A stretch of 64,000 nt of DNA from CAINVV01 sp963663005 (lineage in GTDB: Bacteria; Bacteroidota; Bacteroidia; Bacteroidales; Prolixibacteraceae), in contig CAXXHH010000017.1 in the NCBI GenBank assembly GCA_963663005.2, forward strand, positions 62,001-126,000, written 5' to 3'. Positions within the stretch are counted from its first letter, which is position 1. Every line of letters begins with the position of its first letter. The notes beneath the pieces were generated by a model. The model saw only the letters and a list, made by a program, of their open reading frames with translations, was not told where the DNA came from and did no database searches. The translations under genes and the position numbers were made by a program. Shown one piece after another: positions 8,669 to 17,964 of the stretch.

Positions 8669-9547
8669 ATGTTAAGAGTCGCGCTTATCCAACAGACAAA
8701 CACAAACGACAATAATGTTAACAGAGAAAACCTGGAATTCAGCATTGCCAAAAGTGCAGCCGAAGGAGCCGAATTAGTGGTTTTACAGGAATTACATGAT
8801 TCACTCTATTTTTGTCAGCTTGAAGATCCTGAGAATTTTGATCTGGCGGAACCGATTCCCGGGAAAGCAACCGATTTTTATAGCAAGCTGGCCAAGAAAT
8901 CAAATGTTGTTTTGATTACTTCTCTTTTTGAAAAGCGTTCGGCAGGGTTATATCACAATACCGCTGTTGTTTTCGACAAAGATGGTTCAATTGCCGGTGT
9001 GTATAGAAAGATGCACATTCCGGATGATCCCAATTATTATGAAAAATTTTACTTTACACCTGGAGACTTAGGTTTTAAGCCTATTCAGACATCTTTGGGT
9101 AAGTTGGGTGTGATGGTTTGCTGGGATCAATGGTATCCCGAGGCGGCCAGACTAATGGCACTTGCAGGTGCGCAGATACTGATTTATCCGACTGCTATCG
9201 GTTGGACTTCCAACGATAGCATCGAAGAGAAAAACCGTCAACTGGAAGCATGGATTACAATTCAGAGAAGTCATGCGATAGCCAATGGAATCCCCGTTAT
9301 ATCAGTCAATCGTACCGGATGTGAAGCTGATCCCTCAAGGAATACGCAAGGAATAGAATTTTGGGGAAATAGCTTTGTAGCCGGTCCACAGGGTGAGATC
9401 CTCGCCATTGCGCCACAAAAATCTGATGCCAATCTGATTGTTGATGTTAATCTGAATAATTCAGAAAATGTCAGGAGATGGTGGCCCTTTTTAAGAGACA
9501 GGAGGATAGATGCCTACGATGAACTACTCAAACGTTATATCGACTAA
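8669..9547 (+). CDS. aguB: N-carbamoylputrescine amidase
   Basis: This 292-residue nitrilase-superfamily enzyme has the complete catalytic triad: Glu41 in VVLQELHD, Lys114 in YRKMHIPDD and Cys151 in MVCWDQWYPE. It cleaves N-carbamoylputrescine to putrescine, CO2 and ammonia. Together with the agmatine deiminase 35 bp upstream it completes the agmatine-to-putrescine route. The stop codon is 1 bp from the next gene's ATG, so the genes are cotranscribed. The assignment relies on family motifs plus the neighbour. Confidence 0.93.
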   Translation: MLRVALIQQTNTNDNNVNRENLEFSIAKSAAEGAELVVLQELHDSLYFCQLEDPENFDLAEPIPGKATDFYSKLAKKSNVVLITSLFEKRSAGLYHNTAVVFDKDGSIAGVYRKMHIPDDPNYYEKFYFTPGDLGFKPIQTSLGKLGVMVCWDQWYPEAARLMALAGAQILIYPTAIGWTSNDSIEEKNRQLEAWITIQRSHAIANGIPVISVNRTGCEADPSRNTQGIEFWGNSFVAGPQGEILAIAPQKSDANLIVDVNLNNSENVRRWWPFLRDRRIDAYDELLKRYID

Positions 9548-9548
9548 A

Positions 9549-10241
9549 ATGGAAAATCTATTTTTAAAGTACATGGGTGAGAGGCTGGAGTACACAAGTG
9601 CAAAACACCTGCATCAGGGTCCGGTAATAACAATTTCCAGAGAAAGTGGATGTCCGGGAAATGAAATAGCTGAGCTTTTGACAGATAGACTAAATCAAAA
9701 GCTGGTTAAAGAAGGGCACCAACCAAAATGGAAGTGGGTAAATAAAGAGATCCTGTTAAAAGCTTCAGAGGAACTGAAACTAAATCCCGGCGATGTAGAA
9801 ATGCACATTAAAGCCGAAGAAAGTGGTATTTTGCATGATTTAGTTGCTTCTTTTACTGAGACTTATCATGTCAGAAATGCAAAAATAAAGAAGGTTATCT
9901 ATGAGGTTATCCGGAATTTGGCTATTGAAGGTCATGTTATAATCGTAGGTAGGGGAGGCGGGACGATTGCCTGGGGTATTCCGAAATCACTGCATGTCCA
10001 TTTGGAAGCACCGTTATCCTGGAAATCGATTGTTGTCAGTAACCAAAAGGGAATTTCAATAGCAGAGGCCAGAAAATTCGTCTTGGAACGAGATATGCAG
10101 CGAATAAAATTCAGGGAAGGATATCGGGCAAAATTTTCGGATGAAATTTATTATGATGAGAGGTTTAATTGTAAATCGTTATCCAGTGAAAATATTTGTC
10201 AGATATTATTCCATTCTGCCGAATTAAAAAAACTGGTCTAA
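9549..10241 (+). CDS. Cytidylate-kinase-like family protein
   Basis: The 230-residue protein carries a nucleotide-kinase-like start (VITISRESGCPGNEIAELL) at about residues 20-38, an IVGRGGG segment, an HVHLEAPLSWK stretch and RDMQRIKFRE in the lid region. This is the cytidylate kinase-like family, related to Cmk but with an unusual P-loop (SRESGCPG), so the substrate is uncertain. The ATG at 9549 is chosen because an upstream in-frame start at 9510 lies inside aguB. It sits between the polyamine genes and atpZ. Confidence 0.7.
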   Translation: MENLFLKYMGERLEYTSAKHLHQGPVITISRESGCPGNEIAELLTDRLNQKLVKEGHQPKWKWVNKEILLKASEELKLNPGDVEMHIKAEESGILHDLVASFTETYHVRNAKIKKVIYEVIRNLAIEGHVIIVGRGGGTIAWGIPKSLHVHLEAPLSWKSIVVSNQKGISIAEARKFVLERDMQRIKFREGYRAKFSDEIYYDERFNCKSLSSENICQILFHSAELKKLV

Positions 10242-10252
10242 ATGAGAATCAA

Positions 10253-10471
10253 ATGAGCCCAAAAGGAAATAAATACGATTATCTGAAATCGTATACCAAA
10301 TATTTCGGTCTAACTTTTCAAATGGTCGTTATCATTGTTATGGGAGGATTCGGAGGTAAAGCACTGGATGGATATTTCCGGATGGAGTCGCCTATATTTA
10401 CGATCGTTCTCATCATTCTTGCAGCTTCGCTTTCTTTTTACCTGTTTTTTAAAACAATATTTTCTAAATAG
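10253..10471 (+). CDS. atpZ: AtpZ/AtpI family membrane protein
   Basis: From the ATG at 10253 this is a 72-residue protein with two membrane helices: FQMVVIIVMGGFGGKALDG and the C-terminal IFTIVLIILAASLSFYLFF. Members of this family precede the Fo genes and are linked to c-ring assembly or Mg2+ supply. The position, 11 bp after the kinase-like gene and just before the Fo genes, fits. An upstream in-frame start would overlap the previous gene. Confidence 0.75.
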   Translation: MSPKGNKYDYLKSYTKYFGLTFQMVVIIVMGGFGGKALDGYFRMESPIFTIVLIILAASLSFYLFFKTIFSK

Positions 10472-10491
10472 TAACTTTTTAGGTCATCTTT

Positions 10492-10893
10492 ATGTTAAAC
10501 CCCGGGAAAAAAATCTTTCTAAAAAAAGCGTTGATAGTAAGTTTGATAGTAACAGGCATTGCTTTACTTCTTTTTAATTCAGTCTTAAAGGCATATTACT
10601 TCAAAATGTTTCCTTATCAGGTAGGCTTGATAGCCTTGGTCACCGTGATAAGCCATCTTAGGCTAATGAGTGCCATTCAAATGAATATCAGAAGATTTAA
10701 CACTACATTTCTTTCCATAATGTCGATTAAGTTGTTTATTTATCTCATTTTTATTCTCACCTGTCTGTTAATCGACCGCAAAGACGCGATAAATTTTGTC
10801 CTGACATTTTTGATATTGTATGTTTTTTTCACAATTTTTGAAGTGATTGAAATTTCGAATTTTTTAAAAAAAAATACGAATTCTTCAAATTAA
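10492..10893 (+). CDS. Small four-helix membrane protein of the atp operon
   Basis: The 133-residue protein is almost entirely hydrophobic, with four predicted helices (about residues 12-30, 38-57, 75-93 and 97-118) and a Lys/Asn-rich C-terminus. No motif identifies it. Its place directly before atpB, 20 bp after atpZ, is that of the poorly conserved AtpI-like proteins, and an accessory role in Fo assembly is inferred from position only. Confidence 0.65.
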   Translation: MLNPGKKIFLKKALIVSLIVTGIALLLFNSVLKAYYFKMFPYQVGLIALVTVISHLRLMSAIQMNIRRFNTTFLSIMSIKLFIYLIFILTCLLIDRKDAINFVLTFLILYVFFTIFEVIEISNFLKKNTNSSN

Positions 10894-10924
10894 AAAATTA
10901 AATTTGGCACACAAAAAACCGGAA

Positions 10925-12031
10925 ATGCTGAAAGTTTTTAGAATATTCCTGATTATCTCTGTTTTAGTTTCGTCCACTTTTTTGAAGACAAACGCAGAAG
11001 AGCACCCGACTGCCGGAGGTGAACCGGCTGTTGAAAAATTTAACGCCAGCAAATTGATCATGGAACATATCGCCGACTCTTACGAGTGGCATATTGCGAA
11101 ATTTGGCGATTTTCATTTAAGCATTCCATTGCCGGTCATTCTGTACAGTTCCAAAAGTGGTTTTCATTGTTTTATCTCCAGTAAATTCCATCACGGAACT
11201 GCCGATTATTCCGGGTTTCATATTGCAGGTGAGGAGTCTAAATTCAAAGGAAAGATCGTTGAACTGGCTGCTGACAATTCTGAAGTGAGACCATTTGATT
11301 TCTCAATAACGAAAAACGTCGCTTCCTTATTCACGAGTATAATCTTTCTGTTGGTAATTTTTCTTTCAATAGCAAAAAGGTATAAGGAAGGCTACAATAA
11401 ACCGCCCAAAGGTATTCAGAGTATGCTGGAGCCTATCGTGTTGTTCGTACGTGATGATGTGGTAAAAGCCTCAATTGGTGAAGAAAAATATCAAAGATAT
11501 CTTCCTTACTTGTTGACAGTTTTCTTTTTCATACTTATAAATAATGTGATGGGGTTAATTCCAGTTGTTCCAGGTGGCGCCAACTTGACTGGCAATATAG
11601 CCGTGACCATGGTTTTGGCGCTATTCACCTTTGCAACGATATTGTATAGTGGATCAAAGGATTACTACACGCACCTGGTAAATGCACCGGGAATTCCCTG
11701 GTGGTTAAAATTACCGGTGCCATTAATGCCCATTGTTGAAATTATGGGGGTCTTTACGAAACCATTTGTGCTTATGGTGCGGCTCTTTGCTAATATTACT
11801 GCTGGTCACATCATTGCGTTAGGTTTTTATAGCTTAATCTTCATTTTTGGAGAACGAAGTGCAATTCAAGGTTATGGCGTCTCCGTCGTTACTATTGCAT
11901 TTACGATTTTCATGGGGTTATTGGAATTATTGGTTGCATTTATACAGGCTTATGTATTTACATTACTATCAGCCTTATACATAGGGATGGCGCTTGAACA
12001 ACATGAGGAGCATGGAGAGAAAGCACACTAA
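10925..12031 (+). CDS. atpB: ATP synthase Fo subunit a
   Basis: The protein has an N-terminal hydrophobic, signal-like segment, then a large polar region of about 110 residues, then the membrane core. The core contains the essential arginine in LMVRLFANITAGHI and a C-terminal LLVAFIQAYVFTLLSA helix. Subunit a forms the proton half-channels facing the c-ring. The long exported N-terminal region is usual in Bacteroidota. A TTG at 10904 would add seven residues; the ATG at 10925 puts the start at the signal-like helix. It ends in a His/Glu-rich tail. Confidence 0.95.
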   Translation: MLKVFRIFLIISVLVSSTFLKTNAEEHPTAGGEPAVEKFNASKLIMEHIADSYEWHIAKFGDFHLSIPLPVILYSSKSGFHCFISSKFHHGTADYSGFHIAGEESKFKGKIVELAADNSEVRPFDFSITKNVASLFTSIIFLLVIFLSIAKRYKEGYNKPPKGIQSMLEPIVLFVRDDVVKASIGEEKYQRYLPYLLTVFFFILINNVMGLIPVVPGGANLTGNIAVTMVLALFTFATILYSGSKDYYTHLVNAPGIPWWLKLPVPLMPIVEIMGVFTKPFVLMVRLFANITAGHIIALGFYSLIFIFGERSAIQGYGVSVVTIAFTIFMGLLELLVAFIQAYVFTLLSALYIGMALEQHEEHGEKAH

Positions 12032-12102
12032 TTCATTAACAATTTGAGATTTATATAAAATTATCATATTCAGCAATTTAATAACTTTAAAAATAAGTTA
12101 AC

Positions 12103-12360
12103 ATGTTTACATTAGGTCTGATTTTAGAGGTTGTAGCCAATGTTGCATTGGCAAAATTAGGAGCAGGAATTGGAGCAGGATTAGCAGCAATCGGTGCAGG
12201 CATTGGTATTGGACGTATCGGAGGTGGTGCTGTTGAAGCTATTGCCCGTCAACCCGAAGCTGCCGGAGATATTCGTTCTAACATGATCGTATCGGCGGCC
12301 TTGATTGAGGGTGCTGCCTTTTTTGCCATGGTTATTTGCTTTTTGATTCTGTTTGTCTAG
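12103..12360 (+). CDS. atpE: ATP synthase Fo subunit c
   Basis: This 85-residue hairpin protein has two membrane helices separated by the polar loop AIARQPEA. The ion-carrying carboxylate is Glu69 in SAALIEGAAFF. The residues after it are Gly-Ala rather than the Ser/Thr of Na+-binding c subunits, which suggests a proton-type ring (inference). The first helix is Gly/Ala-rich (GAGIGAGLAAIGAGIGIG), as expected. The upstream gap of 71 bp is AT-rich. Confidence 0.96.
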   Translation: MFTLGLILEVVANVALAKLGAGIGAGLAAIGAGIGIGRIGGGAVEAIARQPEAAGDIRSNMIVSAALIEGAAFFAMVICFLILFV

Positions 12361-12412
12361 AACCATAAGTAGTTGTTACCTTTTCTTTATTCATCAATAA
12401 AATTTCTATCCT

Positions 12413-12907
12413 ATGGGTTTGGTAATGCCTGATTTTGGTCTGTTGTTCTGGATGGTCGTCTCCTTTTCTCTCCTGATGTGGTTGCTTAAGAAATTTGCTT
12501 GGAAGCCCATCTTACAGGCGCTTTCTGCTAGGGAGGATTCAATTGAAAAGGCGCTTCTATCTGCAGAGCATGCTAAAAATGAGATGCTGAAATTACAAGC
12601 TGGCAATGAAAAATTGCTCAAAGAAGCCATGCTGGAAAGAGAAAAAATCGTTAAAGAGGCTAGAGAATTGAAAGATTCAATGATACGAGATGCTAAGAGT
12701 CTGGCTGTTATTGAAGCGAATAAGGTACTCGAAGAAGCCAAATCAGCGATAATCAGAGAGAGGGCAGAAGCTGTTAACGAAATGAAATCTGTAATTTCTT
12801 CATTTTCCCTGGAAATAGCCGAGAAAATATTGAAAGAACATCTCGCTGACAATAAAAAGCAAAAGGATTTAGTTAACAACTACCTCGATAATATTAAGTT
12901 AAATTAA
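12413..12907 (+). CDS. atpF: ATP synthase Fo subunit b
   Basis: This 164-residue protein has an N-terminal membrane helix (FGLLFWMVVSFSLLMWLL) followed by a long charged helix suited to the right-handed coiled-coil stator stalk. It begins MGLVMPDFG, and the VVSFSLLMWLLKKFAWKPI junction is family-typical. It connects subunit a to F1 through delta. Only one b-type gene is present, so a homodimer is expected. Spacing to atpE is 52 bp and to atpH 44 bp. Confidence 0.93.
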   Translation: MGLVMPDFGLLFWMVVSFSLLMWLLKKFAWKPILQALSAREDSIEKALLSAEHAKNEMLKLQAGNEKLLKEAMLEREKIVKEARELKDSMIRDAKSLAVIEANKVLEEAKSAIIRERAEAVNEMKSVISSFSLEIAEKILKEHLADNKKQKDLVNNYLDNIKLN

Positions 12908-12951
12908 AAGCTAACCAGGCAAGTAGTCATATTTTATTAATTGGTAAAAAA

Positions 12952-13500
12952 TTGAACGAGAGTAAAATATCCGTACGTTACGCCAAAGCTTTTTTTGCCT
13001 CCGCTGTCGAAAGAAAGCTGCTTGATAGTATTAAAAAAGATGTGGATCTTTTAATACAGCTTTTAAGAACCCAACCCAGGCTGAAGGAGCTACTCACGAG
13101 TCCGGTTGTAAAAACCAAGGAAAAGGGCATTATATTGGATAAGATCTTCAAGGATATAGTAAATGAATTGACGATTGATTTTCTTCATTTGCTGTTGAAA
13201 AATAACCGGGAGGTATATTTATTGGAGATGTGTCTCAATTTTCAAATTTTATATAGTAAGTTGACTGGAATCAAATCAGCCCAACTTATTTCCGCGGTAG
13301 AATTGGATGTTGAACAACTCCAACAATTCAATGAATTGATTATGGAGCGCTTTGGCAGTAAAGCCAATGTCGTGACGACCGTTGATGAGAACCTTTTAGG
13401 TGGATTTATTCTCAAGGTTGAAGATCATCAACTTGATGCATCCGTTTCTACCCAATTGAAAAGAATGAGAAGAGAGTTAGTAAATGTTATTAAAAATTAA
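12952..13500 (+). CDS. atpH: ATP synthase F1 subunit delta
   Basis: The 182-residue protein begins NESKISVRYAKAFFASA, the conserved OSCP/delta N-terminus, and ends with the beta-rich GGFILKVEDHQLDASVSTQLKR region. It joins the b stalk to the top of the alpha/beta hexamer. The start codon is TTG at 12952, since no ATG lies nearby in frame and the conserved N-terminus begins here. It is followed 10 bp later by atpA. Confidence 0.93.
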   Translation: MNESKISVRYAKAFFASAVERKLLDSIKKDVDLLIQLLRTQPRLKELLTSPVVKTKEKGIILDKIFKDIVNELTIDFLHLLLKNNREVYLLEMCLNFQILYSKLTGIKSAQLISAVELDVEQLQQFNELIMERFGSKANVVTTVDENLLGGFILKVEDHQLDASVSTQLKRMRRELVNVIKN

Positions 13501-13510
13501 ATAGAAGATT

Positions 13511-15091
13511 ATGGCTGGATTGAAACCTGCTGAAGTATCTGAAATTTTAAAACAACAGCTGGATGGCTTTAAAACTGTAGCAGAACTCGAAGAAGTCGGT
13601 ACAGTTTTGCAGGTAGGCGATGGTATTGCCAGGGTTTACGGACTATCCAATGTACAGTCGAACGAAATGGTTGAGTTCGATAGTGGGGTAATGGGAATTG
13701 TTCTGAACCTTGAAGAAGATAATGTTGGGGTAGTATTACTCGGGCCGACAGAGAAAATTAAGGAGGGCGATAGCGTTAAGCGGTCAAACAGAATTGCTTC
13801 GATTCAGGTTGGCGACGGACTTCTTGGACGAGTCATTAATACTTTGGGCGAGCCTGTCGACGGTAGAGGTCCCGTTAGCGGAACGCTTTACGAAATGCCC
13901 TTTGAGCGAAAAGCACCTGGCGTAATTTACAGACAGCCCGTTTCTGAGCCATTGCAGACTGGAATAAAGGCAATAGATTCCATGATTCCGATTGGAAGGG
14001 GTCAACGTGAGTTAATAATTGGCGACCGCCAAACAGGTAAAACCACGATAGCAATTGATACGATCATCAATCAAAAGGAATACTTCAAAAAGGGTCAACC
14101 CGTTTATTGTATATATGTTGCGATAGGTCAAAAAGGATCGACCGTTGCTAACATAGCAAAAACATTGCAAGAGCATGGTGCCATGGAATATACCGTTATA
14201 GTTATGTCCACCGCATCTGATCCTGCTGCTTTACAATTCTACGCTCCTTTTGCCGGAGCGGCGATTGGTGAATTTTTTAGGGATTGTGGTCATGCAGCCT
14301 TGATAGTCTATGATGACCTTTCAAAACAGGCTGTTTCCTATCGTGAAGTATCACTTCTTCTTCGTCGTCCTCCTGGTCGCGAAGCCTATCCTGGTGATAT
14401 CTTCTATCTGCATTCCAGATTGTTGGAACGTGCGGCAAAAATCAACCAAACCCAGGAGGTAGCTCAGCAGATGAATGACATCCCGGATTCTATAAAGCAT
14501 CTCGTAAAAGGGGGAGGATCACTGACTGCCTTACCAATCATTGAAACACAAGACGGCGACGTTTCTGCGTACATTCCTACCAATGTAATCTCTATTACTG
14601 ACGGACAAATTTTCCTTGAATCTCATTTATTTAATGCAGGAATCAGACCTGCGATAAATGTCGGAATCTCTGTTTCCCGGGTAGGTGGTAATGCTCAAAT
14701 CAAGGCGATGAAAAAGGTTGCGGGTACGCTTAAGCTCTCTCAGGCTGAATTTAGAGAACTTGAAGCGTTCTCGAAATTTGGTTCTGACCTTGATGCTGCG
14801 ACCAAGGCGGTACTTGAAAAGGGATCAAGAAACGTGGAAATTTTGAAACAAGGAAGTGCATCCCCAATGTCAGTTTCAGAGCAAATTGCGATTCTATATT
14901 GCGGAACGAAAGGCTTACTGATGGATGTGCCCAAAGAAAAAATTAAAGATTTCGAGAAAGATTATTTGCAATTACTGGCAACACAGTATTCAGATGTTCT
15001 GCACCAGTTAAGTCTTGGTGTGTTGGATGATGAAATAACAAATACACTGGAGTTGGCAGCAAAGAAAACTGTTCAAAACTTTGTTTTTTAA
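13511..15091 (+). CDS. atpA: ATP synthase F1 subunit alpha
   Basis: This 526-residue protein has the N-terminal beta barrel, the nucleotide-binding domain with P-loop GDRQTGKT near residue 171, the alpha signature region (SYREVSLLLRRPPGREAYPG) and a helical C-terminal domain. It supplies the non-catalytic nucleotide sites of the F1 hexamer. Length is standard. It sits in the run atpF-H-A-G with a 30-bp gap to atpG. Confidence 0.98.
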   Translation: MAGLKPAEVSEILKQQLDGFKTVAELEEVGTVLQVGDGIARVYGLSNVQSNEMVEFDSGVMGIVLNLEEDNVGVVLLGPTEKIKEGDSVKRSNRIASIQVGDGLLGRVINTLGEPVDGRGPVSGTLYEMPFERKAPGVIYRQPVSEPLQTGIKAIDSMIPIGRGQRELIIGDRQTGKTTIAIDTIINQKEYFKKGQPVYCIYVAIGQKGSTVANIAKTLQEHGAMEYTVIVMSTASDPAALQFYAPFAGAAIGEFFRDCGHAALIVYDDLSKQAVSYREVSLLLRRPPGREAYPGDIFYLHSRLLERAAKINQTQEVAQQMNDIPDSIKHLVKGGGSLTALPIIETQDGDVSAYIPTNVISITDGQIFLESHLFNAGIRPAINVGISVSRVGGNAQIKAMKKVAGTLKLSQAEFRELEAFSKFGSDLDAATKAVLEKGSRNVEILKQGSASPMSVSEQIAILYCGTKGLLMDVPKEKIKDFEKDYLQLLATQYSDVLHQLSLGVLDDEITNTLELAAKKTVQNFVF

Positions 15092-15121
15092 GATATTACC
15101 TTCGAAGCAAAAAAAGGTTAG

Positions 15122-16021
15122 ATGGCGAATTTAAAAGAAATGCGACTCCGGATTGTTTCGGTCAAGTCGACACAGCAAGTAACAAGAGCCATGAAAATGG
15201 TGTCTGCGGCAAAACTGCGAAAGGCTCAGGATGCAATCATCCAGATTAGACCATATGCGGAAAAGTTGCACGATATTCTGGTCAACTTAACTGAACAGCG
15301 AGGCGCCACTGATTTTGAAAATAAATATTCTGATCATGCAGAAACCAAAAAAGTCCTTATTGTTGCAATCACTTCTAATAGAGGACTTTGCGGTGGATTT
15401 AATACCAATGTTGTAAAGAAGGTTGAAGAATTGTTATTTACTACTTACGAGCATTTGTATGTAAGAGATCAAGTCGACATTCTGGCAATTGGGAAAAAGG
15501 GCTTCGATGGTCTGAAATCCAAAAATATACCTGTTTCCAGAGTCATTAATCATTTGTACGAAAATCTCAAGTATGGTAATGCCGAAGAGGTCGCTCAAGG
15601 ATTAATGGATTCTTTTTCCAACGGCGAGTATGATAGAATCGATTTGGTTTATAATCAGTTTAAAAATGCAGCCATTCAGAAGCTTGTTGTTGAACAATTT
15701 TTGCCAGTCGAAATAGCCGACAGCAAGCCTGCTAATTCTGATTCACATCATTACTTTAATAATTACCTTTTTGAACCGAATGTTCTTGATATTATGGAAA
15801 CGATAATTCCCAAATCGCTTAAAATTCAATTTTTCAAAGCAATTTTGGATTCCGTCGCGTCTGAACACGGAGCTCGAATGACTGCAATGCATAAGGCTAC
15901 GGACAATGCATCTGAACTTATTCGTGATTTGAATCTGCAATATAACAAAGCCAGGCAGGCTACCATTACCGATGAGATTCTTGAAATTGTCAGTGGTGCC
16001 AATGCCTTGCAAAGTTCATAG
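15122..16021 (+). CDS. atpG: ATP synthase F1 subunit gamma
   Basis: The 299-residue central-shaft subunit starts MANLKEMRLRIVSVKSTQQV and ends with the conserved EHGARMTAMHKATDNA segment and RQATITDEILEIVSGANAL. The two terminal helices form the coiled coil rotating inside the alpha/beta ring. A middle segment contains GLCGGFNTNV, also conserved. An 89-bp gap follows before atpD, the largest gap inside the F1 genes. Confidence 0.97.
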   Translation: MANLKEMRLRIVSVKSTQQVTRAMKMVSAAKLRKAQDAIIQIRPYAEKLHDILVNLTEQRGATDFENKYSDHAETKKVLIVAITSNRGLCGGFNTNVVKKVEELLFTTYEHLYVRDQVDILAIGKKGFDGLKSKNIPVSRVINHLYENLKYGNAEEVAQGLMDSFSNGEYDRIDLVYNQFKNAAIQKLVVEQFLPVEIADSKPANSDSHHYFNNYLFEPNVLDIMETIIPKSLKIQFFKAILDSVASEHGARMTAMHKATDNASELIRDLNLQYNKARQATITDEILEIVSGANALQSS

Positions 16022-16054
16022 CCGGAAAGCCGGTCAGAGAATATAAATGTAAAT

Positions 16055-16062
16055 TAGATTTG
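16055..16062 (+). promoter_or_regulatory. Possible internal -7 box before atpD (TAGATTTG)
   Basis: TAGATTTG matches TAnnTTTG and lies 48 bp upstream of the atpD ATG, in the largest gap of the F1 genes. No -33 box is seen. A separate atpDC promoter is possible but weakly supported. Confidence 0.3.
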
Positions 16063-16110
16063 GTTTAATTAAGATTTTTAAATCCGCAAATATTTAAAAT
16101 ATTGAATAAT

Positions 16111-17619
16111 ATGTCTCAGTCCACAGGAAAAATCATACAGGTCATCGGACCGGTTGTCGATGTTAGTTTCGAAGAGGATAGTTCAAAACTACCCAAGATT
16201 TACGATGCGTTGGAAGTGGTAAAGATTAACGGTCAAATTCTGGTACTCGAGTGTGAGCAACACATTGGTGAACATACGGTTCGAACTGTTGCGATGGACT
16301 CTACCGATGGTCTATCCAGAGGAATGAAGGTTTTTGCAACCGGAAAAGCTATTTCAATGCCTGTTGGCGATCAGATTAAAGGTCGTCTCTTGAATGTGAT
16401 CGGAGAGGGGATTGATGGAATTGGCGCTATTCCTAAGGATCAGACATATGAAATTCATAATCAGCCACCTAAGTACAAAGATTTATCAACAGAACAGGAA
16501 ATCCTCTATACCGGAATTAAAGTAATTGACTTATTGGAACCCTATTCAAAAGGGGGTAAAATCGGACTTTTCGGAGGTGCTGGTGTTGGTAAGACTGTAT
16601 TAATCATGGAGTTGATTAATAACGTAGCAAAAAAATACGACGGTCAATCTGTATTTGCCGGAGTTGGCGAAAGAACACGTGAAGGGAATGACCTTTTGCG
16701 CGAAATGATTGAATCTGGCGTTATCCTGTACGGGGATGAATTTAAAGAAGATATGGCCAAAGGCGGATGGAATTTATCCCTTGTTGATAAAACCGAACTT
16801 GCAAAATCAAAAGCCACATTGGTTTTCGGCCAGATGAATGAGCCGCCTGGAGCACGTGCAAGGGTTGCGCTTTCCGGTTTGAGTGTTGCCGAATATTTTA
16901 GAGATGGCGATAAAAAAGGCAAAGGCAATGATATTTTGTTTTTTGTCGACAATATTTTCCGTTTTACGCAGGCTGGATCAGAGGTTTCAGCGCTGTTAGG
17001 CCGAATGCCTTCTGCGGTAGGTTATCAGCCTACTCTTGCAACTGAAATGGGACTAATGCAGGAACGAATTACTTCGACCAAGTACGGATCAATTACATCA
17101 GTCCAGGCCATTTATGTGCCCGCTGACGACTTAACTGACCCGGCGCCTGCGACAACATTCTCTCACCTTGATGCTACGACTGTTTTGAACAGAAAAGTAT
17201 CCGAAATGGGTATTTATCCTGCGGTTGACCCACTTGCTTCCTCCTCAAGAATTTTGACACCGACTGTAATTGGTGATCTACACTACGGTACTGCTCTAAG
17301 AGTTAAGGAGTTACTTCAAAGGTACAAGGAATTGCAAGACATTATCGCTATCTTGGGAATGGATGAACTTTCCGAATCCGACAAATTGATTGTTCACCGT
17401 GCAAGAAGGGTTCAGCGGTTTTTATCACAACCATTCCATACTGCAGAAGCATTTACCGGCATGAAAGGTGTTTGGGTTTCTATTGAAGATACAATTAAGG
17501 GCTTTAATACCATCATGGATGGCAAAGTCGATCAATATCCTGAGACCGCATTTAATATGGTTGGAACCATTGAAGAAGCGATTGAAAAGGGAGAGAAACT
17601 GTTGGCTCAATCCAAATAG
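16111..17619 (+). CDS. atpD: ATP synthase F1 subunit beta
   Basis: This catalytic subunit has 502 residues from the ATG at 16111 (a TTG at 16102 would add three). It carries the P-loop GGAGVGKT near residue 155, GERTREGNDL with the catalytic glutamate, and the ALLGRMPSAVGYQPTLATEM signature region. The sequence is intact and of normal length, about 500 residues. It follows atpG and is followed by atpC, so D and C close the operon in the textbook order. Confidence 0.98.
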   Translation: MSQSTGKIIQVIGPVVDVSFEEDSSKLPKIYDALEVVKINGQILVLECEQHIGEHTVRTVAMDSTDGLSRGMKVFATGKAISMPVGDQIKGRLLNVIGEGIDGIGAIPKDQTYEIHNQPPKYKDLSTEQEILYTGIKVIDLLEPYSKGGKIGLFGGAGVGKTVLIMELINNVAKKYDGQSVFAGVGERTREGNDLLREMIESGVILYGDEFKEDMAKGGWNLSLVDKTELAKSKATLVFGQMNEPPGARARVALSGLSVAEYFRDGDKKGKGNDILFFVDNIFRFTQAGSEVSALLGRMPSAVGYQPTLATEMGLMQERITSTKYGSITSVQAIYVPADDLTDPAPATTFSHLDATTVLNRKVSEMGIYPAVDPLASSSRILTPTVIGDLHYGTALRVKELLQRYKELQDIIAILGMDELSESDKLIVHRARRVQRFLSQPFHTAEAFTGMKGVWVSIEDTIKGFNTIMDGKVDQYPETAFNMVGTIEEAIEKGEKLLAQSK

Positions 17620-17648
17620 TAGTCTTGTACTACTTGAAAAACTAAGGT

Positions 17649-17900
17649 ATGTTTTTGGAAATTATTACACCTGAAAAAAAACTCTTCTCTGGAGAGACGG
17701 AGTTGGTTAAGCTTCCGGGAGCCTCCGGCTCTTTTGAAGTCTTAATGAATCACGCACCAATTATTTCAACTCTGATTGAGGGAACAATCAAAGTGAAAGA
17801 AGCGAATGGACTGCTAACAAATTTTGAGATAAAGGGTGGAGTGGTAGAGGCGTTGAATAATAATATCATAGTTCTCGTTGATTCCGCCGGATTAGCATAA
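17649..17900 (+). CDS. atpC: ATP synthase F1 subunit epsilon (short form)
   Basis: The protein is only 83 residues and consists of the N-terminal beta sandwich alone (MFLEIITPEKKLFSGE to VLVDSAGLA). The C-terminal helical hairpin that inhibits ATP hydrolysis in E. coli and Bacillus epsilon (about 130-140 residues) is absent. Short epsilon subunits are known in Bacteroidota, so this is not a truncation artefact. The ORF ends in a normal stop, 64 bp before the next gene. Confidence 0.93.
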   Translation: MFLEIITPEKKLFSGETELVKLPGASGSFEVLMNHAPIISTLIEGTIKVKEANGLLTNFEIKGGVVEALNNNIIVLVDSAGLA

Positions 17901-17964
17901 GATTTTGTCAACAGTTATAAATCAGAATTCAAGACTACTAGTAAACTAAGAAATATTCATTGAA

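Noticed and set aside
10335..10577. 80-codon ORF overlapping atpZ and the next gene
   Set aside because: It overlaps two better candidates in another frame and has no family match.
12406..12879. 157-codon ORF antisense to atpF
   Set aside because: atpF is intact with family motifs; the antisense reading is low-complexity Ser/Leu and has no independent support.
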